Source of the DNA: Capsicum annuum
Taxonomy: Eukaryota > Streptophyta > Magnoliopsida > Solanales > Solanaceae
Reading direction: 5' to 3'
Assembly: GCF_002878395.1 (NCBI RefSeq)
Contig: NC_061121.1
Span: 15,076,702 to 15,140,701, forward strand
DNA length: 64,000 nucleotides
Shown here: piece after piece, positions 42,541 through 54,881 of the stretch
Position numbering within the stretch: position 1 is the first letter of the stretch
Layout: every line of letters begins with the position of its first letter
Program-made: the position numbers and the translations under genes
The notes under the pieces: model-generated
Told to the model about the DNA's origin: nothing
The model's input: only the letters and a program-made list of their open reading frames with translations
The model's database searches: none

Positions 42541-44062
42541 GGATGGTCACTCAACTATGTACTTTTATCTCACAAAGTCACTCAACTTTGATCCTACTCA
42601 GAAAGCCACTCAACTATAAAATTTTTACTTAGAAAGCCACTCAACTATAAAATTTTTACTTAGAAAGTCACTCAATCTATTTGATTATTTTCTAAAATAA
42701 AATTTATTTATGTGAAATTTGAATCTAACAACAAAATTCTAAAAAATAAAAGAGAACCAATTTAATGATCCTTTTGTCCTTTACCCTTTACTACTACCTT
42801 TCTTTAAGAAATTACCAAAGGTTCACTATTAATTTGGTGTTTCCTTTTCTTGAGGTAAATATCTTAAGTAACCAATTTCTTAATTGCAATGTTGTAAATT
42901 TTGCTTTCTAACATAGTTAAAATAATTAGTTGCTTCTTCATCTTCTATAATAATGATGATATATATTGTTCAGATAAGTATGTTTAACGTGACAAAATTC
43001 AGATACCATAGAAAGTGATACTCAAAGGCATGAGTATGCTATTAATTAGGAGATCAACTGCTCATTCTTTAGCTCGAAAAAGAGCTCCTACTAAGTTGAA
43101 AGCACAAAATATTACGAGATTACCGGCATGTAAAAGAAGACCGCCTAGAGAGAAATATCTCCCTTCCTAAAGATCCGTTGTCCAGGACGTTACGTGATGC
43201 TGGCAAACACCTTCATGCCAATAAGATCACTCTACTAAGTATAGTTCAACATTTGGTCGTATTCCTAACTTAAGAAATACAGATAATAATAAACTAATGT
43301 TGTCTTCTAGAGTTGCCAAAAGGTGGATGTCAAATTAAGTTAGTCATATGATGATTGCTCTTCAAGCTCAAGGCTATTAGAAAAAATGAAACTGACTTAT
43401 ACACATTTAAGTCAACCAGAGAACTAATTGACTCATGGTTCTGAAATTTTTCAAACAGCTGAAGCATTGAGAATAGAGCAAGAATGTCAAAAGATTATGT
43501 CTTTTTAGAGAAGATAACCCAGAAGGACTCCCAGCAATGCAATGATGAGGACATATATAGTTGGGATACCACACGGATAGTCCTTTGATAGTGAGTATAT
43601 GATAGGAAAGGCAAGAGTAAGAGTCATCACATAGAAGCATCTAACGTTTGTGAGCAGAATAATGAAAGGGAAGATGAAGACACAAGCAATAATTGTAAAA
43701 GAGTATCAGTTCCTACAAAATTTGTATCCTTGTAATTCTAATTTATCCATTAGAATAAGAAATTTCAACATCATAGAAAGTGAAAGAAGATCATTAATGG
43801 AGGCTGAACGTGAGTACTCTAATGACTTTAATTTAAGGAAAAGGATAAAAGGGTCAATAATAGGTTCTCTTTTATTTTTCAGAATTTTATATTTAAATTA
43901 AAATTTCATATAAGTAAATTTTATTTTAAAAATAATTAAATAAGTTGAGTGACTTTTTAGGTAAAAATATAATAGTTAAATGACTTTCTAAGTAAAGATC
44001 AAAATTAAGTGACTTTGTGAGATAAAAATTAATAGTTGAGTGACCATTTAGATTATTAACTC
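42541..44062. mobile_element. Mutator-like foldback element
   Basis: About 1.5 kb with inverted ends of roughly 200 bp: ATGGTCACTCAACTATG and TTTTATCTCACAAAGTCACT left, mirrored at 43900-44050. TTCTAGAGG (9 bp) flanks it at 42532-42540 and 44063-44071. The left end lacks about 13 bp present at the right end. The interior has no transposase, so it is non-autonomous. A 33-bp unit is tandemly duplicated in the left end near 42602-42665. Confidence 0.82.
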
Positions 44063-44071
44063 TTCTAGAGG

Positions 44072-45595
44072 GTCCTTGACATAGATAAATTTAGGAGACA
44101 AAGATGATTTTTAGTCAATCCCACCTGATTGCGAAGAATTTCTTATATCAGACAACATCTTGAGAAGACTGATGTCTGTTGCAACTCCCAAGCCCCAACC
44201 CCACCCGAATACACACAAAACAAAAGGAGAAAGAAGTTTGAAACAATAAAGTAAAGTTAAGGAGAAAATATGAAAATAAATTTCAAGATAGCAGTTTGGT
44301 TTTTGGCTATTTCATTTGTGGAAGGGCTATTTGCTTTCAATGCATATGAATCATGATATCCAATTGGACTCATTAATATGAATCCGCTGATTAGTTGTGA
44401 AACTTTAATTACTTTAGTTAATATATAGATGTGAATGTAGGATTTAAGTTCTACGAGTTCAATCTTTAAGATTCTTTAATATTTCTGCGAGCAGTACATC
44501 AGAAGAATATTGAACTATTACATTGATATGTGTCAGGTAAAAACCGAGTAGAACTTTAGTTGTCTGTGTTAATATATAGATGTGAATCTAAGATTTAAAT
44601 TCTACAGTGTTCAACCTAAGTAGTAGTTGTAATTTTTTGATTTTTTCTACACAAATTTATATTCGACTTAAAAAGACCAAGTTCAAATAACTCTGATGTC
44701 GCAATGGTATACAATAGAGAGAGGAAGAGAGAGATTACATGTAATTGTAGGTTCATATTGATGTAAACATTCCCTCCGAAAGACTTCCTCAGGTACATGG
44801 CCAAGGACCAGAGATCCAATGATCGATTTCAAGTATAGCCCAAGGCTAAGATCAGCACATAGATTTTCAAAACTAAAAGTGAAGTATCTACTAAGGAAAT
44901 GACAGAAAACACTAATTAGGTAACATTTTCACAACACGATAATTATTAATTTCTCTGTTGAGATTGTTGCCTTCTTTTTCCTGTGATAAAACCACAATGT
45001 AACCATCACGTTCAGTCGCTCAATTAACTAAACATCAATCCCAAAGTAGTTCAGAGATAGTTGTTAGCATCACATCATTGTAACTCAAAAATCTATAGTA
45101 ATAAACCAATTTTTTTTATAAGCTTGTGTTCTGGCCAGCTTACGCGCACTAACTCAAAAATTAAAATCACACTTTGCACCACCTCAAATCATCATCACAG
45201 TATTAAAAAGCATTTTAGTCATTTTAAAAAAGAAAAGTGCAATGTTTGCTTATTCTTAAGCCTCGAAAATTAATTTTTAATAATAAAAAAAACAAACCTC
45301 TTTCTATAAATCCTATTTCAAAGTTATATAATATCTCACGCGGACACCACAATTTCCTTCACAACTTTCTATAAATATTTTTTCTTGGTTTTAATACATA
45401 ATACTCATTTCTATTCCCTATTACAAGTCGTGAAATTTTATTTTTATTTTATTCAAAGTCCACAGGCAAGTAGAATTTTTTTTTTCTTTACACATTTGAC
45501 TAGAGTAAATTATTTACTAGAGTAATGATGAAATAAACAACTATATTACCCATTTTGTTTTCAAAAGAATGATCTATTTCAACTTGACACGAAGT
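44072..45595. other. Non-coding DNA, nothing recognised
   Basis: AT-rich. No supported gene or element. Confidence 0.5.
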
Positions 45596-45755
45596 TAGAG
45601 CTGTCAAAATGGACTGGCCCAACCCAACCCTAGCGGGCTAGAGAATTAAATGGGCTAAGACAGGCTAGCCCTTTTAACTAAAGGACCTTTAAAATAGTGG
45701 TCTAACCCAACCACTAAGCGGGCCGCGAGTTGGGGCGAGTTGGCCCTTCAGAAAA
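45596..45755. mobile_element. hAT-like end fragment
   Basis: Starts TTAGAGCTGTCAAAATGG and is followed by repeated GGCCCAACCCAACCC and GCGGGC words, the style of a hAT terminal region. No matching second end is found, so it looks truncated. Confidence 0.4.
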
Positions 45756-45889
45756 ATAAAAGCAACCTAAAATATAATAAACAAAAATACTGTAAGTACT
45801 AGACTATCACCAACTTTTATGATTTCACTTTAATATGTCTCCTACTAGTTTTTAGCATGTTATAGACATCTTACTAATACCTTTAAGGG

Positions 45890-46104
45890 TTGTTAGGTTG
45901 GGAAAGAGTTATTCTGGGATAATTAATCTCGAAATTAGTTATTCCATTATGTATACAGATAATTTAGCTCATCACTATGGTGTAAATAGTGCGATAAGTA
46001 ATATCGGTACTAACTAATACCTCACACCAAACATGGGATAAAATAGTCCTTCACTTTATCTCAGACTATTTATCTCTTATACTTCACACCAAACGATACC
46101 TTAG
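45890..46104. mobile_element. MITE-like inverted-repeat element
   Basis: Left AAGGGTTGTTAGGTTGGGA, right (inverted) AAGGTATCGTTTGGTGTGA. TATCTCAGA/TCTGGGATA-type words are inverted inside. The ends are imperfect. Confidence 0.45.
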
Positions 46105-46235
46105 TTGTAATTAGCTCATGACATTTATTGTAATAAGCAAAGAAATGGTGATCCAAAAATATATACACACATGCTATGGGGCTTATTTTTGCCCAAATAG
46201 TTATGACCTGAAGGGAACAATCTATGTTTATGTAC

Positions 46236-46520
46236 CATACCGGCGTGGTACCCGATCCTATACATATCTGTACCAGCGTGGTACCCGATCCAACATATAC
46301 ATATCCGTACTGGCGTGGTACCCGATCCAACATATACATATCCGTACCGGTGTGGTACCCAATCCAACATATACATATCTGTACCGGCGTGGTACCCGAT
46401 CCAACATATACATATCTGTACCGACGTGGTACCCGATCCAATATATACATATCCGTACAGGCGTGGTACCCAATCCAATATATACATATCCGTACAGGCA
46501 TGGTACCCGATCCAACATAA
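46236..46520 (-). repeat. 37-bp minisatellite, second array
   Basis: About eight units, inverted relative to 30303-30504. Both strands are free of stop codons in all frames through the array, because the unit has none and 37 is not a multiple of 3. Confidence 0.92.
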
Positions 46521-47879
46521 ACAAGTATTATCAATATCAAATTTGCACAACCTCACAACATACCATACAATGTACCAAGTTTACAAGTACACTTAAAGTC
46601 ATTAGACAATTCCATCAAATAAATTTTCAATAATCCTTTATACACAAATTAACAATCCAAACATTAACAATATCAAGCATATCCGAATACCAATCAACAA
46701 GTATTCATATCATTATTTTAAGGAGTTATCATTATCCACAAGCCACTCGTAGGCACAATTCAATAAACCATAATTATCACCAATTTAGCCTCTCACGGAC
46801 ATCAAATAGATATAGTATTTTTCTCAATATCAAAATAAGAATATCATATCATAAATCACAATTTAATTCTTACGCATACAAGTCACTATTGGAGCCTTAA
46901 TTACTCATTAATTATTAAAAATATTATTATCTTCTTAAATACCGCAATTTGGGTTCTAACATCACCACCTATAACTAGCATATTCACGCATATCATTATC
47001 CTCTACCTCTTTCCACATAATACAATCATCACACTAATTCAAGTCATCTATCCCTTAGATATTACTATGCTCATCAATATTCGATTTTAGCATAGTTCTC
47101 CTCATCATATTATTGCACAATACATACAACTTAATACCATTACAACTCAACTAGGTTCATCACTAGAACAACTTAAAAAATGTCTTGTTCATATACTACA
47201 TTTACAACAACCACCTTTCGGGCACATAACACATAATATCATAAATATTACATAATCAATCAATAATATAGTTTTTGGGTTTAAAGTTAATGTAACGCCA
47301 TGAAATCTAGTTCCCGGGATGCCACACGGTGCCTCGAACTACAAGTAGTCCTGAGCTAACCTTGGCTGCTTCTACTAGTCTAAATCTCAACACAAAAAGA
47401 ACATGAGTGTAAAATCATAATAAAATACGGTAAAACAATCTTAATTAGCTAAGCATGTTTCAAAATGCTAATCAAAACAATCTGATGAAAAAAATACTAA
47501 AATATCCGAATGTGACATCTGAAATCTAAGACTGGATCTAGTAGTCTGACAAACCTCTAATAATTAAGTCTAGAGTGCCACTGGAATATGCCCCAACTGA
47601 CTCAACTGTCTGAAATGAACAATTGATAAGACATCTACTAATGAAACTAGAAAACTGAATAACATAAGTGCCCGAAATATGAGGACTCACCAACTGCAGG
47701 GATGTAGATGAGGTACTCGAAAAGTTACTCTCGTTGCTGAGACTAAGCATTTGAACCTACATTATGAGACAATGTAGAATATAGACATACATGTGGATCA
47801 GTACTTTGAGGATGTACTGAGTATATGGAGATGCATGCAATATGTAAAAGCAATATCATCATAATCATCATTTATAAAA

Positions 47880-49594
47880 GGCCAAACCCATCGATAAGCA
47901 CTCAAACTTGCTGCGAAAATTCACTTAGACCCCTAAACTAAGGCCTATTCCTATCAGGCCCCTAAACCCCCGAATTTTGTTCCAATTGAATATTTTTTGC
48001 CTATGTGGCACTGCACGGAGGCGCGTAAGGAGCATTATTTTTACTAATTTACGAATAAAAAGTTGTCAAGTGGCATTGAGGGCCCCAAAATTTTTTTAAT
48101 AACAAATTTTCCTTTTTTGAAACACTAAAGGCCCCAAAAAGCATTAGAGGGCCCCAATTTATTTTTTTTAATAAAACTAAATTTGAAAAAATCTGTTTTT
48201 TATTTTCATATTTTAAAAATTTTTATAATTTCTTTTTAATAATTAGTTTTTTATTTTTATTTTTTAAATAATTTTATAATTATTTTTTCATAATTTGGAT
48301 CCTCAATGCCATTTTTTATTTTCATTTTAAAAAATTTTATAATTTTTTTTAATAATTAATTTTTTATTTTTTAAATAATTTTTGAATAATTTATTACATT
48401 TTTTGAAAAATTTTATAATTTTTTGTAAATAATAAATTTTTTATTTTTATTTTTTAAATAATTTTATAATTATATTTAATAATTTATATCATCAATGCCA
48501 TTTTTTATTTTCATTTTAATTTTTTTGAATAATTAATTTTTTGTTAAATTTTTTAATAATTTATTTCATTATTAAAAAATTTTATAATTTTTTAATTTAT
48601 TTTTATTTTTCATATTATTTTATAATTATTTTTTGATAAATTTGGATCCTCAATGCCATTTATTATTTTCATTTTAAAAAGTTTTATAATTTTTCTAATA
48701 ATTAATTTTTATTTTTTAAATAAGTTTTTAATAATTTATTTCATTTTTTAAAAAATTTTTATAATTTCTTTTTGATAATTAGTTTTTTATTTTTAATTTT
48801 TAAATAATTTTATAATTATTTTTTCATAATTTGTATCCTTAATACCATTTTTTATTTTCATTTTTAAACGATTCATAATTTTTTTAATAATTAATTTTTA
48901 TTTTTAAATAATTTTTTAATAATTTTTTTTTTTAAATTTTTATCATTTTTTTAAATAATCAGCTTTTTATTTTTATTTTTCAAATAATTTTATAATTATT
49001 TTTTCATTATTTGGATCCTCGATGCCATTTTTTATTTTCATTTTAAAAAGTTTTATAATTTTTTTAATAATTATTTTTTTATTTTTAAATAATTTTTTAA
49101 TAATTTATTTTATTTTTTAAAAAATTTTATAATTTTTTTTTCATAATTTATATCCTCAATTCCATTTTTTATTTTCATTTTTTATAATTTTTTCAATAAT
49201 TTTTTTAAATAATTTTTTAATAATTTATTTCTTTTTTAAAAATTATTTATAATTTTTTAAAAATAATCAGTTTTTTATTTTTATTTTTAAATAATTTTAG
49301 AAATATTTTTAATAATTTCATCAATGCCATTTTTATATACTTTTTTTTTATAAAATTATAATTAATTTTTAATAATTATTGGACCTACAATGCCGCGTGT
49401 CTGCTTCCAATTAGCTCGTTTTGCCACGTCATCACGTGTGTGCAACACACACTTTGACCTTTTTGCTGATAGGGAAAAAAATGCCCAATTGGAACCAAAT
49501 TGGGGGGTTTAGGGGTTTAATAGGTATAAGTTTTAGTTTAGAGGCCTAAGTGAATTTTAGGGACAAGTTTGAAGGGCTATCGATGGGTTTGACC
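47880..49594. mobile_element. Mutator-like foldback element in the LTR
   Basis: 1,715 bp, ends GGCCAAACCCATCGATA and TATCGATGGGTTTGACC, with inverted similarity extending over about 130 bp. An exact 9-bp target duplication TTTATAAAA lies at 47871-47879 and 49595-49603. The other LTR keeps the empty site at about 56873-56881. The interior is extremely AT-rich and built of diverged tandem units. No transposase. Confidence 0.95.
48290..49340. repeat. AT-rich tandem units inside the Mutator-like element
   Basis: The anchor CAATGCCATTTTTTATTTTC and close variants recurs seven times (near 48304, 48491, 48651, 48839, 49018, 49155, 49320), spacing 137-189 bp. Between anchors are A/T palindromes of the AAATAATTTT type. 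Confidence 0.8.
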
Positions 49595-51260
49595 TTTATA
49601 AAACCATGCATGCTAAATGTAAATGACTCACATAGCTTGAGTAATCTGAAAACTGAAAATAAAGCATGAATAATAAAACATGTAATCTAAATCTTGTGAG
49701 TCATCACACTGAGTTCTGAAATCTGTATTTTTGTTTTATTTCTCAACTCTTGTAAGCTAAAAGAAGTCTGAAAATCATTCTGCTAATAACCTTTTTATCT
49801 CAACAAGCCATTTTAAGAGGGGGAAACTTCTATTTGGGAGATTTTTATAGCCGACATGTACACCATGTGAGCATCCATAGTGTCCCACGACTAGCCCCTG
49901 TAAGGTTAGGGTTGTTCTACCCTTGCCATCGGAATAGAACAATCTATCTCAGTGATCAATATCTCAGTCATCCACATATAGTGGAAATAAATATCTCAAC
50001 CTACGATGGCACATAGTTCTGGGGTATGAAACCGTAGTAACATGCCCAACTTGGTGCTAAATACTACTCCCAATCTTATGCTCAAAGTCTCAAGAAAAAT
50101 CAACTTTAAAAGTAATCTCATGATCCATAAGGAAATCAATTATAAAATTTGTAATCTCATTCTGTAAAGTGGATTTCAACTCTATTATGACCAAAAGGTC
50201 AAATATTTCTAAATTAATTCAAAATAATCTAATCATAGGGTGCATGTAGCACAACAATTCTCCAAAATCACATTCTAAAATAGGGTTTAATGACCCATAT
50301 GTTAACATCATTATATAACATCTTAAAATTCATGCTTTATATCATAAACATACATAAATCACTTTAAAATCTGGAAATTTCAGTTTTATGCAAAATAATA
50401 TCAACATGCTCATGTAAATCAACTTCTAAAACATTGAAAATCTCATAAACTCATGAACAACAATACAAGGTATAAATTCATACTTCAAATTCATAGGAAA
50501 ACATATAAAATCATGAATCTTTGTAAATTAATACAAGTTTTGGGCACAAGAACAAAAGGATTGTTCTTATTCAAACCACATATATCTTAGATTATGGACT
50601 TTGAATGAACTCTTACTTTTGAGATGCTATTCGTACTATTGATGGGTGATTGCTGAAGCTCTCGGTCTGGGGATTCTGATTCTTGAATCAATTTCAAAAA
50701 GTGACGATTAAATTTTGAGTTCTCTTGAATTTTGGGTTGAAACCCTAGACCTTGTTCTTGAGTAACTTGTGAGAAATATCATGTATTTTGGTGATTTAGG
50801 GATTAAATCCCGTGTTAGGGCTGAAAAGGGGATGGAAAATACCCATCTTGCCCTTAACGAGTCAGAGAAGAAGCTGAAAATTTGACCTAGCCAGAGTTAG
50901 CAAGGCGCTGCCCTGCCAAGTCCACCGGACTTAGCAAGGTGCCGCCCCTCCTGGGCCAATGCTATAGCCAAGGCGACGCAGGCTTATTGCGGAGGCTTAC
51001 TGTTTTACAACCCCAAACATGCCCTTAAGCTAGTCTAAGAATTTCAAAACTCATCGGAGATGTACTTTTGACTTTCCCCATCATATATCAACAAAAAAAA
51101 TCAACAAACGGAAGTCGGAAAGGTCGTGAAATAATTCATCAAATTTTGAAGGTACTAAAATGAACTAAGTCCCAACACTTAGTAAAAAATTCTAAGTATA
51201 AGTCTTCTTTTAACATTCTATAAAGGCTTAGACAACAAGGAGAATTTGCGGGGTCTTACA

Positions 51261-51273
51261 ATATCTACCCCTT
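51261..51273 (-). other. Polypurine tract of the gypsy element
   Basis: AAGGGGTAGATAT on the minus strand, next to the 3' LTR. Confidence 0.85.
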
Positions 51274-51480
51274 GGAAACATTCGTCCTCGAATGTCGCTA
51301 GTTAGGCTAAGAATACAGAGAAAACTAAGGATGCACAGCTGAAATAAATTGCTAAATTGAATTTATATCTTTCTAAACTCTTGAATACTTCGGTGAATGC
51401 ACATACCCATGATAAGAATAGATATATAGCTAAATCTTTCATTAGAAAGGGGATGAATTAAGGAAAAGTAATACCTTCGG

Positions 51481-52200
51481 CTAGATCTGAATTTGCGGAG
51501 AAGAGGTGTGGGTACTTGGCTCGCATATCTGCTTCTGCTTCCTAAGTGGCGCCCTCAACTGACTGGTTCTGCCAAAAAACTTTGACCAAAGGAACTTCTT
51601 GTTCCTTAGTCTACGAATCTGAGAGTCTAGAATCTCATCATATGAAAGACTGTTCTGGACATCTGGGCTCTCCGAAGGATATACAACAACGGAATCACCA
51701 ATGCACTTCCTAAGCATGGAGATGTGAAAGACAGGATGAACAACTGATAAATCTGCGGGTAACTCAATATCATAGGCCATTTTCCCAATACAGATCAGAA
51801 CTCTATAAGGGTCAACATAACAGGGACTAAACTTCCCCTTTTGGCCAAACCTTTTCACCCCTTTCGTGGGTGAGATTTTCATACACACTAAATCTTTAAC
51901 TTCAAACTCAAGATTTCTTCTCCTCATATCTGTATATGATTTCTGATGACTCTGAGCTATCTTTAATCTCTCTCTAATAAACTTGACTTTCTCCTTGGCC
52001 TCAAATACTGCATCAGGACCAAGCAAAGTTGCTTCACCCACTTTAAACCAACCTATGGTTGATCTATATCTCCTCCCATATAAAGCCTCAAACGGGGCTA
52101 TCTGAATACTAGAATGATAACTATTATTATACGCAAACTCAATCAATGGCAAGTGCTCGTCCCAACTACCCTTGAAATCAAGAGTACATGCCCTCAACAT
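51481..52200 (-). pseudogene. Integrase C-terminal region with chromodomain-like tail
   Basis: 240-codon frame. It has SWDEHLPLIEFAYNNSYHSS and PFEALYGRRYRS, then the GPY/F-type module (FSPCYVDPYRVL, with changes) and HPVFHISMLRKC. The tail YDEILDSQIRRLRNK aligns with the chromodomain of Tekay/Del elements. The frame shifts near the end. This domain normally directs insertion into heterochromatin. Confidence 0.9.
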
Positions 52201-53000
52201 ATCTTCTAATGTTTGGATAGTCCTCTCAGCCTGACCATTTGTCTGCGGATGAAAATCGAAGCTCAGATGAACTTGGGTACTAAGACCCTTCTAAGAAGCT
52301 CTCCAAAATTGAGTACCCCTATCTGAGATGATAGACAAGGGAACTCCATGCAATCTGACTAATTCTCGGAGATACAACTTAGCATAATCTTCCACTGTAT
52401 AAGATGTATGCACTGGCAGAAAATGTGCTGACTTAGTCAGTCTGTCTATAATAATCCAAATCGAATCATGATGACAACGCGAAAGGGGTAAACCAGTCAC
52501 AAAATCCATATTCACCTCTTCCTACTTCCAAGTGGGGATACCAAACTCCTGCAACTTACCACCAGGTTTTTGGTGCTCTACCTTAACCTGCTGATAAATT
52601 GCACATTTCGCTACAAACTCTGTTATGTCCTTCTTCATACCATTCCACCAATAGATTTCTCGCAAATTGCGGTACATCTTGGTAGCATCGGGATGAATGG
52701 AATATAACGCACCATGAGCTTCAGCCATGATCTTCTGCCTCAAATCATCAACACAAGGAACACACAGTCTATTTTGGTATCTTAACACACCATCTCCCCC
52801 TTGGGAGAAAACCTTTACCTTTTGGTCTTTAACTGACTCTTTTAGTTTGACCAAACTAGGATCCATGTCTTGTTTCTCTTTCACTTTTAAAACTAAAGAG
52901 GATTCAAAACTACTCTGAACCCAAATATTGCCTTCAACTGAATCAAGCAATCTAACACCCAATCCAGTGAAATGATGAACTTCACGATCCAACTCTTGCT
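52201..53000 (-). pseudogene. Integrase zinc-binding and catalytic core
   Basis: The H2C2-type region (HPDATKMYRNL, then CAIYQQVK with a changed cysteine context) and the core MDFVTGLPLSRCHHDSIW and IISDRGTQFW. The third acidic residue lies in QAERTIQ near 52230. Amber codons near 52519 and 52294 interrupt it. Confidence 0.88.
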
Positions 53001-53019
53001 TACCCTTCTCTACATGTGC

Positions 53020-53508
53020 AACACTACCCATAGACAACCTGCTAAGGGTATCTGCCACTTCGTTGGCATTGACCGAATGATACAACACACTTATATCATA
53101 ATTTTTCAGCAACTCTAACCATCTCCTCTGGCAAAGATTCAACTCCCTCTGAGTAAACTCATACTGCAAGCTTTTGTGGTCCGTAAAGACATCAACATGG
53201 ACACCATACAGATAGTGTCTCTAGATTTTTAGAGCAAAAACCACAGAAGCTAATTCAAGATCATGGGTTGGGTAATTCTTTTCATGAAGTTTCAACTGTC
53301 TAGAGGCATAGGCTATAACCTTACCTCTCTGCATCAACGCGCAACCCAAACCAGCTCTAGAGGCATCATAATACACCACAAAACCATCAGTACCATTGGG
53401 TAAATCTAACATTAGGGCTGATGTAAGTCGAGTCTTCAACTGCTGAAAACTCTTCTCACAAGAACCTGACCACAAAAACTTAACTTTCTTTTGGGCTAGT
53501 CTAGACAA
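53020..53508 (-). pseudogene. RNase H domain
   Basis: [20 protein letters not shown] (first catalytic Asp), then [13 protein letters not shown], a TAG near 53221, and FTDHKSLQYEFTQRELN and NANEVADTLSR downstream. Typical of gypsy pol. Confidence 0.9.
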
Positions 53509-54449
53509 GGAGACACAATAGATAATAAACCCTCAATAAAACGACGGTAATAACCAGCTAGACCTAAGAAACTCCTAATGTCTGACAGAGATATAGGTCT
53601 AGGCCAATTCCTTACAGTTTCTGTCTTTTGGGGATCAACTCTAATGCCTTCGGTGGAAATAATATAACCCAAAAAGGCTATTGACCTTAGCCAAAATTCA
53701 CACTTGCTAAATTTGGAGAACAATTGATGATCTCTAAGAGTTTGGAGGACAATTCTAAGATGATCTGTATGGTCATTCTCACTACGGGAGTACACAAGAA
53801 CGTCATCTATAAATACTATGACAAACATATCAAGATACTGTTTGAACACTCGATTCATGAGGTCTATGAAATCTGTTGGAGCATTGGTTTGCTCGAAAGA
53901 CATGACTAGAAACTCAAAATGACCATAACGGGTTCTAAAGGTTGTCTTAGGAATATCACACTTCCTTATTTTAAGCTGATGATAGCCAGATCTAAGGCCT
54001 ATCTTTGAGAAATAACTTGCACCTTGGAGTTGATCAAATAAATCATCAATTCTAGGAAGAGGGTATTTATTTTTAACTATAACCTTATTTAGCTGACGAT
54101 AGTCAATGAACATACGCAAAGCCCCATCTTTCTATCACATAAACAGGACAAAAGCATCCCATTGAGAAACACTGGGCCTTATGAAACCTTTATCTAAAAG
54201 ATCTTTGAGTTGCTCTTTCAACTCCTTAAGCTCTGCGGGTGATATACGATATGAAGGAATGAAAATGGGTTGTGTATCGAAAAGAAGGTCAATCTCGAAT
54301 TCAATCTCTCTATCAGGAGGTACCCCTAGAAGATCCTCTGGAAAAACATCGAGAAACTTATTAACTATGCTGACTGACTGAATGGTTGGAGTCTCGGACT
54401 TAGTGTCTTTAAACCAAACTAAATGATAGATGTAACTTTTGGAAATCAA
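53496..54449 (-). pseudogene. Reverse transcriptase
   Basis: FPEDLLGVPPDREIEF and YRISPAELKELKEQL lead to two adjacent stops near 54126-54131, then [21 protein letters not shown] and FIDDVLVYS (the catalytic FxDD site is intact). FSKCEFWL and FLGYIIS follow. A clear gypsy RT with late damage. Confidence 0.93.
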
Positions 54450-54509
54450 CTTTCTGGCTTTAAGGTAGGATATAAAATGACTCTTGGGAGATACAGAATT
54501 CCTGGACCA

Positions 54510-54821
54510 CTACAAAATTAGCTCATCTGAAAATTGGAATTTAAAAACATGGGTACGACAGTCTATAGATGCATAACAGGAATGAAGACAATCCATACCC
54601 AGATTAATATCAAAATCAACCATGTCTAACTCTATCAAATCTGTGAATATGACTCTGTGAAGAATAGTGATAGGACACTTTTTATAATTTTGCTTAGCAA
54701 CAACTGACTCGCTTACTAGGGTAGAAACCACGAAAGACTCACAGATTCTTTTGGAGCTTATCTCAAAATTCATAGCAACCAACGGGGTCACATAAGAGAA
54801 ACTTGACCCAGGGTCCAACAA
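54510..54821 (-). pseudogene. Retroviral-type aspartic protease
   Basis: LDPGSSFSYVTPLVA holds the active-site DPGSS (family: DTGAS/DSGAS). DINLGMDCLHSCYASIDC follows, the second conserved block. Confidence 0.85.
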
Positions 54822-54881
54822 CTAATAAACATCAAAGTAAAAGACACGAAGCATACCAGTAACAACATTTTGAGAATCCTC

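Larger units (their letters stand above)
47291..51260 (-). repeat. 3' LTR of the nested gypsy element
   Basis: 3,970 bp, of which 1,724 are the Mutator-like insertion and its target copy. The remainder matches the 2,225-bp 5' LTR. Confidence 0.93.

Noticed and set aside
43650..43901. 83-codon frame as a transposase remnant
   Set aside because: It runs into the inverted end of the Mutator-like element and shows no transposase motif.
46070..46633. Open frames up to 171 codons on both strands
   Set aside because: Same minisatellite as above, inverted.
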